Source: Mycolicibacterium arenosum (GTDB lineage Bacteria; Actinomycetota; Actinomycetes; Mycobacteriales; Mycobacteriaceae). From it: a stretch of 64,000 bases of DNA. Shown here piece by piece: positions 7,801 to 17,723 of the stretch. A program made the position numbers and the translations under genes. The DNA lies in NCBI RefSeq assembly GCF_024320865.1, contig NZ_JANDBD010000002.1:124001-188000 (forward strand). Direction: 5' to 3'. Positions within the stretch are counted from its first letter, which is position 1; each line of letters starts with the position of its first letter. The notes beneath the pieces were generated by a model. It was not told the origin of the DNA. It searched no databases and saw only the letters and a program-made list of their open reading frames with translations.

Positions 7801-9042
7801 TCAGCTGCGGTAGGCGACGGGCAGGTCCTTGACGCCGTTGATCCAGCCCGACCGAAGCCGTTGCGGCTCGCCGAGTTTCGCGATGTCGGGGATCTGATTG
7901 GCGAGTTCGTCGAAGATCAGCCGGATCTCCATGCGGGCCAGGTTGGCACCGATGCAGAAGTGCGCACCGTTGCCGCCGAAACTCAAGTGCGGGTTGGGAT
8001 TGCGCGTCACGTCGAAGTCGAATGGTCGCTCGAAGACGTCCTCGTCGAAGTTCGCCGAACTGTAGAACAGGCCGACGCGCTGGCCCGCCTTGACCGTGAC
8101 GCCGCCCAGGTCGACGTCCTCCAGTGCCGTGCGCTGGAAGCAGTGCACCGGCGTCGCCCAGCGGATGATCTCGTCGACGGCGGTCGCCGGCCGGTCGCGC
8201 TTGAACAACTCCCACTGGTCGGGGTGGTCGAAGAACGCGTTCATGCCGTGTGTCATGGCGTTACGCGTGGTCTCGTTACCCGCGACCGCTAGCAGGATGA
8301 CGAAGAACGCGAACTCGATATCGGTCATTGCCTCCCCGGCTTCACCCTCGATGCCGGCCTGCACGAGCCGCGTGACGATGTCGTCGGCGGGACAGCGGCG
8401 CCGCTCCTCGGCCATGTTGTACGCGTAGCCCATCAGTTCGGCGTTGGCGACGGTCGGATCGGAGTCGAAATCCGGGTCGTCGGTGTTCATGATGCAGTTG
8501 GTCCAGTGGAACAACCTCTCGCGGTCCGCCTCCGGCACCCCGATCAGATCCGCGATCGCCTGCAGCGGCAACGGCATCGCGATGTCGTCGACGAAGTTCC
8601 CGCTGTCCTTTTCCGCTGCTGCTCTGACGATTTCGCGGGCCGAGACCGCGAGTGTCTCCTCGAGTGACGCCACCGCACGGGGGGTGAACAGTCGTGACAC
8701 GATCTTGCGCAGCCGGGTGTGCTCCGGTGCGTCGTGGTTGAGCAGCAATGCCTTGGTGAGATCCAGCTGCTCGGCTGTCACACCGTCGGGCAGGCGCATG
8801 ACCGCGCCCTTGGCGTTGGTCGACCACAGGTTCCCGTCGCGCGAGATCGCCTTGATGTCCGCGTGCCGGCTGATCACCCAGTAGCCGCCGTCGTCGAAGA
8901 TCGACTCGGCCTGCCCGTTCCACCAGACCGGCGCGGTCCTGCGCAGCTGGGCGAACTCGGTGACCGGGATGCCCCTGAGGAGGACGTCGGGGTCGGTGAA
9001 GTCGTACCCGTTGCCGAAGGGACAGCCCTGCATCGTCGTCAT
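7801..9042 (-). CDS. Cytochrome P450 of the CYP124/CYP125/CYP142-like group
   Basis: 413 aa from the ATG at 9042; a GTG at 9057 would add five residues. I prefer 9042 because a TATGGT box (minus strand, 9049-9054) lies 6 nt before it, the leaderless spacing seen at many genes here. AGNETT at about 254-259, E291/R294 as ExxR, and Cys363 in [11 protein letters not shown] mark a complete P450. Sections such as [21 protein letters not shown] and [13 protein letters not shown] resemble CYP124/CYP125-type enzymes, which hydroxylate terminal methyl groups of branched lipids and cholesterol. Subfamily and substrate cannot be fixed by eye. It is divergent from purD. Confidence 0.88.
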   Translation of the reverse strand: MTTMQGCPFGNGYDFTDPDVLLRGIPVTEFAQLRRTAPVWWNGQAESIFDDGGYWVISRHADIKAISRDGNLWSTNAKGAVMRLPDGVTAEQLDLTKALLLNHDAPEHTRLRKIVSRLFTPRAVASLEETLAVSAREIVRAAAEKDSGNFVDDIAMPLPLQAIADLIGVPEADRERLFHWTNCIMNTDDPDFDSDPTVANAELMGYAYNMAEERRRCPADDIVTRLVQAGIEGEAGEAMTDIEFAFFVILLAVAGNETTRNAMTHGMNAFFDHPDQWELFKRDRPATAVDEIIRWATPVHCFQRTALEDVDLGGVTVKAGQRVGLFYSSANFDEDVFERPFDFDVTRNPNPHLSFGGNGAHFCIGANLARMEIRLIFDELANQIPDIAKLGEPQRLRSGWINGVKDLPVAYRS

Positions 9043-9050
9043 ATTCAGAC

Positions 9051-9075
9051 CATACACCGGAGCTTCAAGTGTATG
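9051..9075. promoter_or_regulatory. Inverted repeat CATACAC-N11-GTGTATG, candidate operator
   Basis: Perfect 7-bp arms (9051-9057 and 9069-9075) separated by 11 nt. One arm overlaps the -10 box of the minus-strand P450/TetR operon, so a bound dimer would shut that promoter. The other arm lies about 17 nt from the purD -10 box. The size and symmetry suit a TetR-family dimer, most simply the TetR encoded at 7160-7774. Confidence 0.55.
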
Positions 9076-9104
9076 CCCGACGATCAGGCGTTAGGGTCTT
9101 TCCC

Positions 9105-10373
9105 GTGCACGTCCTCGTGATCGGATCCGGTGCCCGTGAACACGCGCTGCTGCTCGCGCTGCGGCGCGACCCCGAGGTCGACGGTCTGTCCGTTGCGCCC
9201 GGCAACGCGGGCACGTCGGCCGTCGCCGACCAGTACGACGTGGACGTCACGTCCTCCGGCGCCGTTGTCGCGCTGGCCCGGCGCGTCGGCGCCGACCTCG
9301 TCGTCATCGGCCCCGAGGTGCCGTTGGTGCTCGGTGTGGCCGACGCCGTTCGGGCTGCGGGCATCGCGTGCTTCGGTCCCTCGAAGGATGCCGCCAGGAT
9401 CGAGGGCTCCAAGGCCTTCGCCAAGGACGTCATGGACGCCGCCGGGGTGCGCACCGCCGCCAGCGAGATCGTCGACAACCCCGCTCGCCTCGATGCGGCG
9501 CTCGACCGGTTCGGTCCGGCCGCCGGCCAGCGCGCCTGGGTGGTGAAGGACGACGGGCTGGCCGCGGGCAAGGGTGTCGTCGTCAGCGATGACCGCGACG
9601 TCGCTCGCGCGCACGCCGCCAGCCTGCTGGACTCGGGTCACCCGGTACTCCTCGAATCGTTCCTCGACGGCCCCGAGGTGTCGCTCTTCTGCGTCGTCGA
9701 CGGCGAGACCGTCGTGCCGCTACTGCCCGCGCAGGACTTCAAGCGCGTCGGCGACCACGACACCGGACCCAACACCGGTGGCATGGGGGCGTACGCCCCG
9801 CTGTCGTGGCTGCCGGAGTCGGCGGTGCGGTCCATCGTTACCGATGTCGTGGAACCCGTTGCGGCTGAGCTGGTTCGGCGCGGCAGCTCGTTCAGCGGGC
9901 TGCTATACGCCGGGCTGGCGATCACGTCCGACGGCCCGGCGGTCGTCGAGTTCAACTGCCGCTTCGGCGATCCCGAGACGCAAGCGGTCCTCGCCCTGCT
10001 CGACACACCGCTGGGCGGCCTGCTGCGTGCGGCCGCCACCGGTGAACTCGCCGCGCAGCCTCCGCTGCACTGGCGCGACGGTGCGGCCGTCACGGTGGTG
10101 GTGGCCGCGGAGAACTACCCCGGCAGGCCGCGCGTCGGGGACGTCATCGTCGGTGCCGAACTCGAGGGCGTGCTGCACGCGGGGACGTCCCGGCGCGACG
10201 ACGGCAGCGTGGTCTCCGCGGGTGGCCGCGTGCTGTCGGTCGTCGGAACCGGAGCCGACCTGACCGCCGCGAGGGCCGCGGCCTACGCCGTGCTGGACTC
10301 GATTCGATTGCCCGGCAGTCACTTCCGCACCGACATCGGATTGGCGGCCGCCGAGGGCGAGATCTCGATCTAG
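9105..10373 (+). CDS. purD: Phosphoribosylamine-glycine ligase (GARS), purine biosynthesis step 2
   Basis: 422 aa. ATP-grasp ligase joining glycine to phosphoribosylamine. The N-terminal [17 protein letters not shown], the ATP-grasp region [25 protein letters not shown] and [14 protein letters not shown] are all diagnostic. The GTG at 9105 is chosen over an in-frame GTG at 9069: [13 protein letters not shown] is the canonical PurD start, and TAGGGT (9092-9097) lies 7 nt before it, which fits a leaderless mRNA. The stop TAG shares CTAG (10370-10373) with the converging esterase. Syntenic with Rv0772. Confidence 0.97.
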   Translation: MHVLVIGSGAREHALLLALRRDPEVDGLSVAPGNAGTSAVADQYDVDVTSSGAVVALARRVGADLVVIGPEVPLVLGVADAVRAAGIACFGPSKDAARIEGSKAFAKDVMDAAGVRTAASEIVDNPARLDAALDRFGPAAGQRAWVVKDDGLAAGKGVVVSDDRDVARAHAASLLDSGHPVLLESFLDGPEVSLFCVVDGETVVPLLPAQDFKRVGDHDTGPNTGGMGAYAPLSWLPESAVRSIVTDVVEPVAAELVRRGSSFSGLLYAGLAITSDGPAVVEFNCRFGDPETQAVLALLDTPLGGLLRAAATGELAAQPPLHWRDGAAVTVVVAAENYPGRPRVGDVIVGAELEGVLHAGTSRRDDGSVVSAGGRVLSVVGTGADLTAARAAAYAVLDSIRLPGSHFRTDIGLAAAEGEISI

Positions 10374-11281
10374 CGCACCAGTAGCGGTGCCAGCCAGCTG
10401 ATCTCGGCAGGCAGCTGGCTGCTCCAGAACGCGCCGTCGTGACCGCCGGGGGAGAACCCACCCGCGGGCGGCGTCGGCAACTGCGCGATGTACTGCTTGG
10501 TGGCCGAGTAGAACGGATCGCCGTCGCCGCAGTCGATTCGGATCGGAATCGACGCCAGCGCAGGCAATCCCCACACGCTGTTGGCCTCGTAATCGGCGGA
10601 CCCGTCGAACGCGCCGGGTGCGGCGGCACCCGGCGACGTCCACAACGCCGGGCTGACCGCGCAGATCGCGGCGGTCCGGGCGGGACCCAGTCGCGCGCCC
10701 AGTAGGAGTGCGCCGTAGCCGCCCATCGACCAGCCGAGGAAACCGACACGCGACGTGTCGAGGCCCTGCTCGCTCAGCATGGGGATGAGCTCGTCGAGCA
10801 CCATCGCACCCGAATCCTCGCCCGAGGATCGCTGGTGCCAGTAGCTGCCGCCGCCGTCGACCGCGACGACCGCGAACGGCGGAAGACCCGCTGCCACCGC
10901 CTGGGCGAGTCCCTGCTCGACCCCGCCCGCCATCACCGTGGAGGCGTCGGAACCCTTGCCGTGCAGTGCGATGACGGGTCGCAGCGGTGTCGTCTGGCCG
11001 GGCGGGCGCGCGATCGCCCAGTTGGTGTCGACGCCACCACGCGCCGCCGACACGAACGAACCGGTGACGTAGGTCGGTGCCGGAGCCGCCACCGGCTCGA
11101 GCGGTGCGGGCGGCGCCAGCGGTGCGCCCACTCCCGTCATCGCGACCGGGGGTGCGGATTTCGGTGCCGGCTGGAGCAACGTCGTGCCGATCGCGTAGGC
11201 ACCCGCGGCGCCGAGGGCGGCTCCCGCACCGAGACGCAGCACGGCCCGTCGGCTCACGGTCTCTGGCATGGGCGCCATCAT
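10370..11281 (-). CDS. Tat-exported alpha/beta-hydrolase (esterase D/antigen 85-like fold)
   Basis: About 303 aa from ATG 11281; a GTG at 11311 and an ATG at 11269 are alternatives. The N-terminus has a twin-arginine signal ([21 protein letters not shown]) and then a proline-rich linker, so the enzyme is probably exported folded. The [11 protein letters not shown] nucleophile elbow places the catalytic Ser; DCGDGDPF and GGHDGAFW supply likely Asp and His. These motifs resemble the esterase D and mycolyltransferase superfamily. By position it matches Rv0774c. It probably hydrolyses short acyl esters in the envelope. The stop codon is shared within CTAG with purD. Confidence 0.85.
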   Translation of the reverse strand: MMAPMPETVSRRAVLRLGAGAALGAAGAYAIGTTLLQPAPKSAPPVAMTGVGAPLAPPAPLEPVAAPAPTYVTGSFVSAARGGVDTNWAIARPPGQTTPLRPVIALHGKGSDASTVMAGGVEQGLAQAVAAGLPPFAVVAVDGGGSYWHQRSSGEDSGAMVLDELIPMLSEQGLDTSRVGFLGWSMGGYGALLLGARLGPARTAAICAVSPALWTSPGAAAPGAFDGSADYEANSVWGLPALASIPIRIDCGDGDPFYSATKQYIAQLPTPPAGGFSPGGHDGAFWSSQLPAEISWLAPLLVR

Positions 11282-11397
11282 GCCATCGGGAATCGTCGGC
11301 TCCTCCGGCACGCCGCGTCGGCGTCAAACGACGACTTTTCTGTGTACTGCCTTAACCTTCGCCGAAACCCCGATCTTGCAGCGCCTTTGCTGGCAGC

Positions 11398-12015
11398 ATG
11401 CAATGCGTGACGGCAGCGGTCACTCCCAAGGGAGAGCGACGACGGTACGCGCTCGTGAGCGCGGCGGCCGATCTGTTGTGCGAGGGCGGCTTCGACGCCG
11501 TTCGGCACCGCGCCGTCGCGCGCCGGGCCGGTCTTCCGCTGGCGTCCACGACGTACTACTTCTCCTCGTTGGACGACCTCATCGCCAAAGCCGTCGAGCA
11601 CGTGGGTATCCGCGAGGGACAACAACTTCGCGAGCGAGTCGACACTCTGTCCCGGCGTCGCCGCGGCGCGGAGTCCACGGCCGACGTCCTCGTCGACCTC
11701 CTCGTCGGCGACGGTCCCGGAACCACGATGTCCGAACAGCTCATCTCGCGGTACGAGCGCTACATCGCGTGCGCCCGTCAGCCAGGTCTGCGCGACGCGC
11801 AGCGCCGCATCATGAAACAGCGTTCCGACGCCGTCTTCGAAGTGGTCGAACGATCGGGTCGCGCGGTGCGTACCGAGCTGCTCACCGCGTTGGTCTGCGC
11901 GGTCGACGGAGCCGTCGTCGCCGCACTCGTCGGCGTCGGGGAGGGGCCGCGCGCGACGGCACGGGCGACGCTCGTCGACGTCATCGACGTGCTCGCGCCG
12001 TACGACGGAGTTTGA
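11398..12015 (+). CDS. TetR-family transcriptional regulator
   Basis: 205 aa. RRRYALVSAAADLLCEGGFDAVRHRAVARRAGLPLASTTYYF is a TetR helix-turn-helix (residues about 14-55), with an unusual TTYYF at the end of the recognition helix, followed by a helical ligand domain. It is divergent from the exported esterase (85-bp intergenic) and matches Rv0775. The ATG at 11398 is taken; an in-frame GTG (VTAAV) four codons later is possible. No clear inverted repeat was seen in the intergenic region. Confidence 0.87.
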   Translation: MQCVTAAVTPKGERRRYALVSAAADLLCEGGFDAVRHRAVARRAGLPLASTTYYFSSLDDLIAKAVEHVGIREGQQLRERVDTLSRRRRGAESTADVLVDLLVGDGPGTTMSEQLISRYERYIACARQPGLRDAQRRIMKQRSDAVFEVVERSGRAVRTELLTALVCAVDGAVVAALVGVGEGPRATARATLVDVIDVLAPYDGV

Positions 12016-12045
12016 CCACGGCGGGGAGGGGCTACCGTCGAGCGC

Positions 12046-13026
12046 ATGAATCTGTCGAACGTGCTCGACGCGGCGCTGGATCGGTCCGTGGTGCTCGGCT
12101 ACACCAGGATCGGCTCGGGCCTGCGCCGTCGATGGTGGCCCGCCGACCCACCCGCGGGCGCACTCGAGGTTAAGCGCGTCCTCGTCACCGGTGCGACGTC
12201 CGGACTCGGCGAGGCCATGGCGAAGTCCTTCGCCGAACTCGGCGCGACAGTGCACCTGCTGGGCCGCAACATCGCCAAGGTGAAGACTTCGGCCGATGCG
12301 ATCCGCGCGGCGGTGCCCGGCGCCGTTGTCGTCGAGGAGGTCTGCGACGTCGGTGACCTCGACGCGGTACGCGCCTGGACCGACGATTTCACCGGTCGCG
12401 TCGACTCGCTGGACGGACTGGTGCACAACGCGGGGGCGATGCCCAAGACGCGTGCGGAGACCGCGCAGGGTCACGAGACACAGCTGGCGTGCCACGTGCT
12501 GGGACCGCATCTGATCACCGATCGCCTGCTCACCGCCCTGCGCAACGCCGAGGGCGCCCAGGTGGTGTTCGTGTCGTCGGGCGGCATGTACACCGCGCCG
12601 CTGAGCGCCGCCGACCTCGAGTCCGAGCGCGGCGAGTACGACGGCGTGAAGGTCTACGCACGCACCAAGCGCATGCAGGTGGTGCTCGCGAACGCGTGGG
12701 CGGAACGCTTGGCGAGCACCGGAGTCCGCGTGGCGAGCATGCACCCCGGCTGGGCCGAGACGCCGGGCGTGACCGAGTCGCTTCCCACGTTCGACAAGGT
12801 CATGCGGCCGCTGCTGCGCACCGCCGCCGACGGCGCCGACACGGCGGTGTGGCTCGTCGCCACCCGGCCGGCGTCGCGGCCGCCGCACTTCTGGCACGAC
12901 CGCGCGCAGCGGCCGACCACATTCGGTTGGCAGCGCGGGCAGGATGCGGGCGAGGTCGCGCGGTTTCTCGACGAGGTCTCGGCGGCAACGGACACCTCCC
13001 GGAATTGGGTTGAGCTGCGCGATTGA
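12046..13026 (+). CDS. SDR-family dehydrogenase (DHRS12-like)
   Basis: 326 aa. A roughly 40-residue N-terminal extension precedes the cofactor loop VLVTGATSGLGEA. GLVHNAGAMP is the fourth-strand motif, VFVSSGGMYT holds the catalytic Ser and VYARTKRMQ the Tyr-Lys pair, so the active site is complete. The C-terminal section (HPPHFWHDRAQRPTTF-like) resembles the DHRS12/retinol-dehydrogenase-like subgroup. TACCGT at 12033-12038 sits 7 nt before the ATG, consistent with a leaderless start. It follows the TetR by 30 nt. Substrate unknown. Confidence 0.87.
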   Translation: MNLSNVLDAALDRSVVLGYTRIGSGLRRRWWPADPPAGALEVKRVLVTGATSGLGEAMAKSFAELGATVHLLGRNIAKVKTSADAIRAAVPGAVVVEEVCDVGDLDAVRAWTDDFTGRVDSLDGLVHNAGAMPKTRAETAQGHETQLACHVLGPHLITDRLLTALRNAEGAQVVFVSSGGMYTAPLSAADLESERGEYDGVKVYARTKRMQVVLANAWAERLASTGVRVASMHPGWAETPGVTESLPTFDKVMRPLLRTAADGADTAVWLVATRPASRPPHFWHDRAQRPTTFGWQRGQDAGEVARFLDEVSAATDTSRNWVELRD

Positions 13027-13063
13027 TGGGTAGTCACCGGCGGATGCTGACCAGGGAGGCGTG

Positions 13064-14491
13064 ATGGCCGAATCGGCGACGGTGGAGAAACAGCCCGAAC
13101 TCAAGAGGGTGATGGGCCCCGGCCTTCTGCTGCTCTTCGTTGTCGGCGACATCCTCGGCACCGGCGTCTACGCCCTCACGGGTGACGTCGCAGCCGAGGT
13201 CGGTGGGGCGGCGTGGCTGCCGTTCCTGGTGGCGTTCCTGATCGCCACGGTCACCGCCTTCAGCTACCTGGAACTCGTCACCAAGTATCCCCAGGCCGCG
13301 GGCGCAGCCCTCTACGCGCACAAGGCGTTCGGCATCCACTTCGTGACGTTCCTGGTGGCCTTCGTCGTGATGTGCTCGGGTATCACGTCGGCGTCCACGG
13401 CGTCGCAGGTCTTCGGGCTGAACTTCCTCAAGGGCTTCGGTCTGGAGGACACCTGGGGCACGGCGGGTGTCATGGCCATCGCCCTGCTGTTCATGCTGAT
13501 GCTGGCTCTGGTGAACTTCCGCGGCGTCGGCGAGAGTGTGAAGCTCAACGTGGTCCTCACCGTCATCGAGATCTCCGGCCTGCTGCTGGTGCTCGGCGTC
13601 GGGCTGTGGGCGTTCACCGGCGGCGGCGACGTCGACTTCTCGCGGGTGGTCGCATTCGACACGCCGGATGACAAGAACGCCTTCCTCGCCGTGACCGCCG
13701 CGACGTCCCTGGCGTTCTTCGCGATGGTGGGCTTCGAGGACTCCGTGAACATGGCCGAGGAGACCAAGGATCCCGTGAAGGTCTTCCCCAAGGTGCTGCT
13801 GGGTGGGCTGTCGATTGCAGGACTCGTGTACGTGCTGGTGTCGATCGTCGCGGTGGCACTGGTGCCCGTCGGGGAACTCGAGGCGAGCAGCACGCCGCTG
13901 GTCGAGGTGGTCAAGGCCGGTGCCCCCAACCTGCCGATCGACTCGATCCTGCCGTTCATCACGATCTTCGCGGTGGCGAACACGGCGCTCATCAACATGC
14001 TGATGGCCAGTCGGCTGATCTACGGCATGGCCCGCCAGCACGTGCTTCCCCCGGTGCTCGGCACGGTCCACCCGACGCGGCAGTCGCCGTGGGTGGCCAT
14101 CGCGTTCACGACGATCATCGCGTTCGGGCTCATCATCTACGTGTCCGCGGTGGCCAGCGAGGACACCGTCAAGATCCTGGCGGGCACCACCTCGCTGCTA
14201 CTGCTCGCGGTCTTCGCCGTGGTCAACGTCGCCGTGCTCGTGCTGCGGCGCGACGTGCGCAAGACCGGCGGGCACTTCACGACGCCGACGGTGCTGCCCG
14301 TAATCGGCTTCATCGCGTCGGCCTACCTGGTGCTCCCGTTCTCCGGCAGGCCCTCCACCCAGTACCTACTCGCAGGCATCCTCATCGTGGTCGGCGCCGT
14401 GCTCTTCTTCGTCACGAAGCTGATCAACAAGCAACTCGGCGTGAAGACCGCCGGCCTTTCCGATCCGACGCAGCTGGGTGAGGCGCCCTAG
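13064..14491 (+). CDS. APC-superfamily amino-acid permease
   Basis: 475 aa from ATG 13064, chosen because GGGAGG (13053-13058) lies five bases before it, while the in-frame GTG at 13061 is too close. About 12 hydrophobic segments, beginning with GPGLLLLFVVGDILGTGVYALTG, the APC cofactor-like GxG kink of the first helix, and a conserved GFEDSVNMAEE in the middle. The protein imports or exchanges amino acids across the cytoplasmic membrane; specificity cannot be read from the sequence. Its stop shares CTAG with the converging relZ gene. Confidence 0.88.
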   Translation: MAESATVEKQPELKRVMGPGLLLLFVVGDILGTGVYALTGDVAAEVGGAAWLPFLVAFLIATVTAFSYLELVTKYPQAAGAALYAHKAFGIHFVTFLVAFVVMCSGITSASTASQVFGLNFLKGFGLEDTWGTAGVMAIALLFMLMLALVNFRGVGESVKLNVVLTVIEISGLLLVLGVGLWAFTGGGDVDFSRVVAFDTPDDKNAFLAVTAATSLAFFAMVGFEDSVNMAEETKDPVKVFPKVLLGGLSIAGLVYVLVSIVAVALVPVGELEASSTPLVEVVKAGAPNLPIDSILPFITIFAVANTALINMLMASRLIYGMARQHVLPPVLGTVHPTRQSPWVAIAFTTIIAFGLIIYVSAVASEDTVKILAGTTSLLLLAVFAVVNVAVLVLRRDVRKTGGHFTTPTVLPVIGFIASAYLVLPFSGRPSTQYLLAGILIVVGAVLFFVTKLINKQLGVKTAGLSDPTQLGEAP

Positions 14492-16212
14492 CCCTGGAGC
14501 TTCTCCAATCGATTGCGCAACAGCTCGATTCGATGCGCGTTGCCCTCGAGTTCGAGATACCGCTCGCCGTAGATCTTCAGCAGCGCGTCATCGAGCCGTC
14601 GCACCGCGCCTGCCGGAAAGCGGTATGCCAGAGCCTTATTCACCGCGTCCTCGTCCACGGTGTCGAGGAGCCGAGTCAGCGCGTCGAGCGTCGTGATGTC
14701 GAGTTCCGCCAACAGCCCGGCAATCCAGCCGTAGTGATCGGTGCGCGACCAGCCCGCGTCGGTGTAGCGCCCACCGAGGAACGTCGCCAGCACCGGCGTC
14801 GGGATCCGTCGGTCCGCACTCCAGCCGCTGTCATCCTGGGTCACGGTGCTGCGCAGGCGTTCTCGGATCGCGGTGAACTCGGTGTCGGCGAGTTCGAGCA
14901 GGCCCGCCGCGAGGGTGAACCGGCGATCCAGATCGGGGACGTGCTCGCGCGGGATCGACCCCTTGTAGCGGATGTCGTGCTCGAACTCCGCCCAGGCGTG
15001 CTGTAGCACCGTGCGCACCTGGATGGATGCGGGCTGCCGTTCGCCCTCGACGCCGACGATGAGGTGGCGGCTGGCGTATCCCCAGCGGCCCTCTCTCGCG
15101 GTCTCCAGGCCCATGTCGCGGTCGTCGATGAGGGTCATCTCGTCGGCCAGCAGATTGGCCACCGCGCCGACATCCTCACGGACGTAGGTGATGACGCGCA
15201 GCCCCACCTGGTCGGTGATCTCGCTGAGCGGGTTGGTGTACAGGGGCTCACCGGTTTTCATGCGGCGCTCGGCTTTCGCGGCGAACGACTCGACGGTCTT
15301 GGTGCGCGCGGTGATGCTGAGGTAGTTGATACCCGCTTCGTCGAGCAGGTTGGTGACCAGTTGGAGGTAGTGGTCGGTGGCGGTGACGAGTGAGGGCCTG
15401 CGCTGCGCGTACTCCGCGACGGCTTCCGACGGATCGTGCTTCGTCGTCTGCTGTGGGCGCGTCGGGGGCTTGGGCGCCTTCCGCGGGACGCGGTCGGCGG
15501 GCAGCGACGGCGTGACGATGGCGCCCGAGGCGAACTCCCCGTAGATGGTCACGTCCTCGGGTCGGGTGTCCCAGAACAGCGCGACGTACGCGCACAGCAC
15601 GGCGTCGACGAGGTCCTCGTCGCGGTCGAGTTGCACCGGGCGCGTCGCGGCCTCGATGCGTCTGCGCAATTCGACCCAGGTGACGCTGCGGTTGGCGCGC
15701 AGCCGCGGTGTCGCGCGGTCGAGGTCATCGATGTGGGTCATCAGCTTCAGCAGCTCGCGCTGGCGGTCCTCGAAGGCGCCGCGCTTGTACTTCAGGGTCT
15801 TCTCGAGGCCGAAGAGGACGACGGCCGCGGCGTGCGGGTAGACCTCGATGGCACGCCGCGGAGAGCCCGAGCCGGCGTTCAGGTCGAGGTCGAGCAGCTT
15901 GGCGATGCGCGCCCCGCGGGGATGCTTGAACTCGGGCTTCTCGTTGAACGCGGGGCGGGCGCCGGCGTCGAAGCGCTGGAAGTCGCGGTTGAGCGTCTTC
16001 TCGGCGGGCCGGTGGCCGGTGGCGTTCGGCACTATCAGCGGTGCGTCGATGGCGACGATGCACTCGCCCTCGACAAAAGGGGAGATCGCGGCGGTGATGC
16101 TCTCGTCGTCGGTGGCGCTGCCGACGTAGTGCAGCTTCCCGTCGGCGTCGACGACCGCGACTCCGGTCTGATTGCGCTCACCCCACGCGAGGTCCAGACC
16201 GACGAAGTACAT
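14488..16212 (-). CDS. relZ: RNase H-like (DUF429/RNase HII) and (p)ppGpp synthetase fusion, RelZ
   Basis: 574 aa from ATG 16212. N-terminal RNase H-fold domain, about 1-240: VGLDLAWG (D7), AIDAPL (D56), AIEVYPH (E123) and DLVDAVLCAY (D203) give an acidic set suited to two-metal nuclease catalysis. A proline-rich linker (about 240-265) leads to a RelA/SpoT synthetase domain (about 285-420): ARTK (R303, K305), TDQVGLRVITY (D334), GYASRH (Y379), IQVRTVLQHAWAEFEHDIRYK. This architecture matches M. smegmatis MS_RHII-RSD/RelZ, reported to have both RNase HII and alarmone synthetase activity. The glutamate usual before the QxRT motif is Ser396 here. The start codon is 41 bp from divergent purB. Confidence 0.9.
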   Translation of the reverse strand: MYFVGLDLAWGERNQTGVAVVDADGKLHYVGSATDDESITAAISPFVEGECIVAIDAPLIVPNATGHRPAEKTLNRDFQRFDAGARPAFNEKPEFKHPRGARIAKLLDLDLNAGSGSPRRAIEVYPHAAAVVLFGLEKTLKYKRGAFEDRQRELLKLMTHIDDLDRATPRLRANRSVTWVELRRRIEAATRPVQLDRDEDLVDAVLCAYVALFWDTRPEDVTIYGEFASGAIVTPSLPADRVPRKAPKPPTRPQQTTKHDPSEAVAEYAQRRPSLVTATDHYLQLVTNLLDEAGINYLSITARTKTVESFAAKAERRMKTGEPLYTNPLSEITDQVGLRVITYVREDVGAVANLLADEMTLIDDRDMGLETAREGRWGYASRHLIVGVEGERQPASIQVRTVLQHAWAEFEHDIRYKGSIPREHVPDLDRRFTLAAGLLELADTEFTAIRERLRSTVTQDDSGWSADRRIPTPVLATFLGGRYTDAGWSRTDHYGWIAGLLAELDITTLDALTRLLDTVDEDAVNKALAYRFPAGAVRRLDDALLKIYGERYLELEGNAHRIELLRNRLEKLQG

Positions 16213-16253
16213 GGGTCCAGCCTGCCTTAGGTGTCGCCGTAAGCTGTGTATTC

Positions 16254-17672
16254 GTGACAATCCCGAATGTCCTGGCCCATCGCTACGCCAGCGACGAGAT
16301 GAAGGCGATCTGGTCACCCGAAGCGAAGATCGTCTTGGAACGCCGCCTCTGGCTGGCGGTGCTGCGAGCCCAGGCCGAGCTCGGGGTGGCCGTGCCCTCC
16401 GGCGTGGTAGAGGACTACGAGGCCGTGCTGGAGGACGTCGACCTGGCGTCGATCGCCGCGCGTGAGCGTGTGACCCGCCACGACGTCAAGGCCCGCATCG
16501 AGGAGTTCAACGCGCTGGCCGGCCACGAGCACGTGCACAAGGGGATGACGAGCCGCGACCTCACCGAGAACGTCGAGCAACTGCAGATCCGGCAGTCGCT
16601 GGAGCTGGTGCACGCGCACGGCGTGGCGGTGGTGGCACGGCTGGCGGCGCGTGCGGTGGAGTACCGCGACCTGGTGATGGCCGGGAGGTCGCACAACGTC
16701 GCCGCACAGGCCACGACCTTGGGCAAGCGGTTCGCATCCGCGGCCGAGGAGACGATGCTGGCGCTGATCCGGCTGGCCGAGCTGATCAACCGTTACCCGC
16801 TGCGCGGTATCAAGGGGCCGATGGGCACGGCTCAGGACATGCTCGACCTCTTCGACGGGGATGCGTCGAAGCTGGATTCGCTGGAGCGCCGGGTCGCCGA
16901 ATTCCTGGGATTCCAAGTGGTTTTCACGTCGGTCGGCCAGGTGTACCCGCGGTCGCTGGATCACGACGTGGTGTCGGCGCTGGTGCAGCTGGGGGCGGGG
17001 CCGTCGTCGTTCGCGCACACGATTCGGCTGATGGCCGGGCACGAACTCGTCACCGAGGGCTTCGCGCCGGGGCAGGTCGGATCGTCGGCGATGCCGCACA
17101 AGATGAACACCCGGTCGTGCGAGCGCGTGAACGGGTTGCAGGTGGTGCTGCGCGGTTACGCGTCGATGGCCGCGGAACTGGCTGGCGCGCAGTGGAACGA
17201 GGGTGACGTGTTCTGCTCGGTGGTGCGTCGCGTCGCGCTGCCGGACGCGTTCTTCGCCGTCGACGGGCAGATCGAGACGTTCCTGACCGTGCTCGACGAA
17301 TTCGGCGCGTACCCCGCGGTGATTCAGCGCGAATTGGACCGCTACCTGCCGTTCCTCGCGACGACGCGGATCCTGATCGCCGCCGTGCGAGCGGGGGTCG
17401 GCCGCGAGACGGCGCACGAGGTGATCAAGGAGCACGCCGTCGCCGTGGCACTGGCGATGCGCGAAAAGGGTTCGGAGCCCGACCTTCTCGATCGGTTGGC
17501 CGCCGATCCGCGACTTCCGCTGGACCGGGCGGCGTTGGACTCGGCGCTAGCGGACAAGGCCGCGTTCAGCGGAGCGGCGTCCTCTCAGGTCGACGGTGTC
17601 GCCGCGGCCGTCGAGGGGCTGGTCGCGCAGTACCCCGAGGCGGCCAAGTACACCTCCGGCGCCATCCTGTAG
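16254..17672 (+). CDS. purB: Adenylosuccinate lyase, purine biosynthesis
   Basis: 472 aa, fumarase/aspartase superfamily. It cleaves SAICAR to AICAR and adenylosuccinate to AMP, releasing fumarate. The signature GSSAMPHKMNTRSCER is at about residues 279-294, GMTSRDLTENVEQLQI carries the family's conserved TS(x)D segment, and AGRSHNVAAQ holds the conserved histidine. The GTG start at 16254 follows TAAGCT (16240-16245) by 8 nt, so it is probably leaderless. It is divergent from relZ, with both promoters packed in 41 bp. A nested hairpin (17679-17723) follows the stop. Confidence 0.97.
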   Translation: MTIPNVLAHRYASDEMKAIWSPEAKIVLERRLWLAVLRAQAELGVAVPSGVVEDYEAVLEDVDLASIAARERVTRHDVKARIEEFNALAGHEHVHKGMTSRDLTENVEQLQIRQSLELVHAHGVAVVARLAARAVEYRDLVMAGRSHNVAAQATTLGKRFASAAEETMLALIRLAELINRYPLRGIKGPMGTAQDMLDLFDGDASKLDSLERRVAEFLGFQVVFTSVGQVYPRSLDHDVVSALVQLGAGPSSFAHTIRLMAGHELVTEGFAPGQVGSSAMPHKMNTRSCERVNGLQVVLRGYASMAAELAGAQWNEGDVFCSVVRRVALPDAFFAVDGQIETFLTVLDEFGAYPAVIQRELDRYLPFLATTRILIAAVRAGVGRETAHEVIKEHAVAVALAMREKGSEPDLLDRLAADPRLPLDRAALDSALADKAAFSGAASSQVDGVAAAVEGLVAQYPEAAKYTSGAIL

Positions 17673-17678
17673 TTGCGA

Positions 17679-17723
17679 TTTGTGCACCCGCGGGAGCGCT
17701 CACCGCTCCTTAACGTGCACGAA
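17679..17723 (+). terminator. Nested hairpin with CTCAC loop, copy 1 (between purB and AbiEi-like gene)
   Basis: Outer 9-bp stem (17679-17687 with 17715-17723, one G-U pair) around GTGCAC, then an inner stem GGAGCG/CGCTCC (17693-17698 with 17704-17709) closing a CTCAC loop (17699-17703). It starts seven bases after the purB stop and contains the stop codon of the converging gene. No U-tract. Copies 2 and 3 share loop and architecture. Confidence 0.65.
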
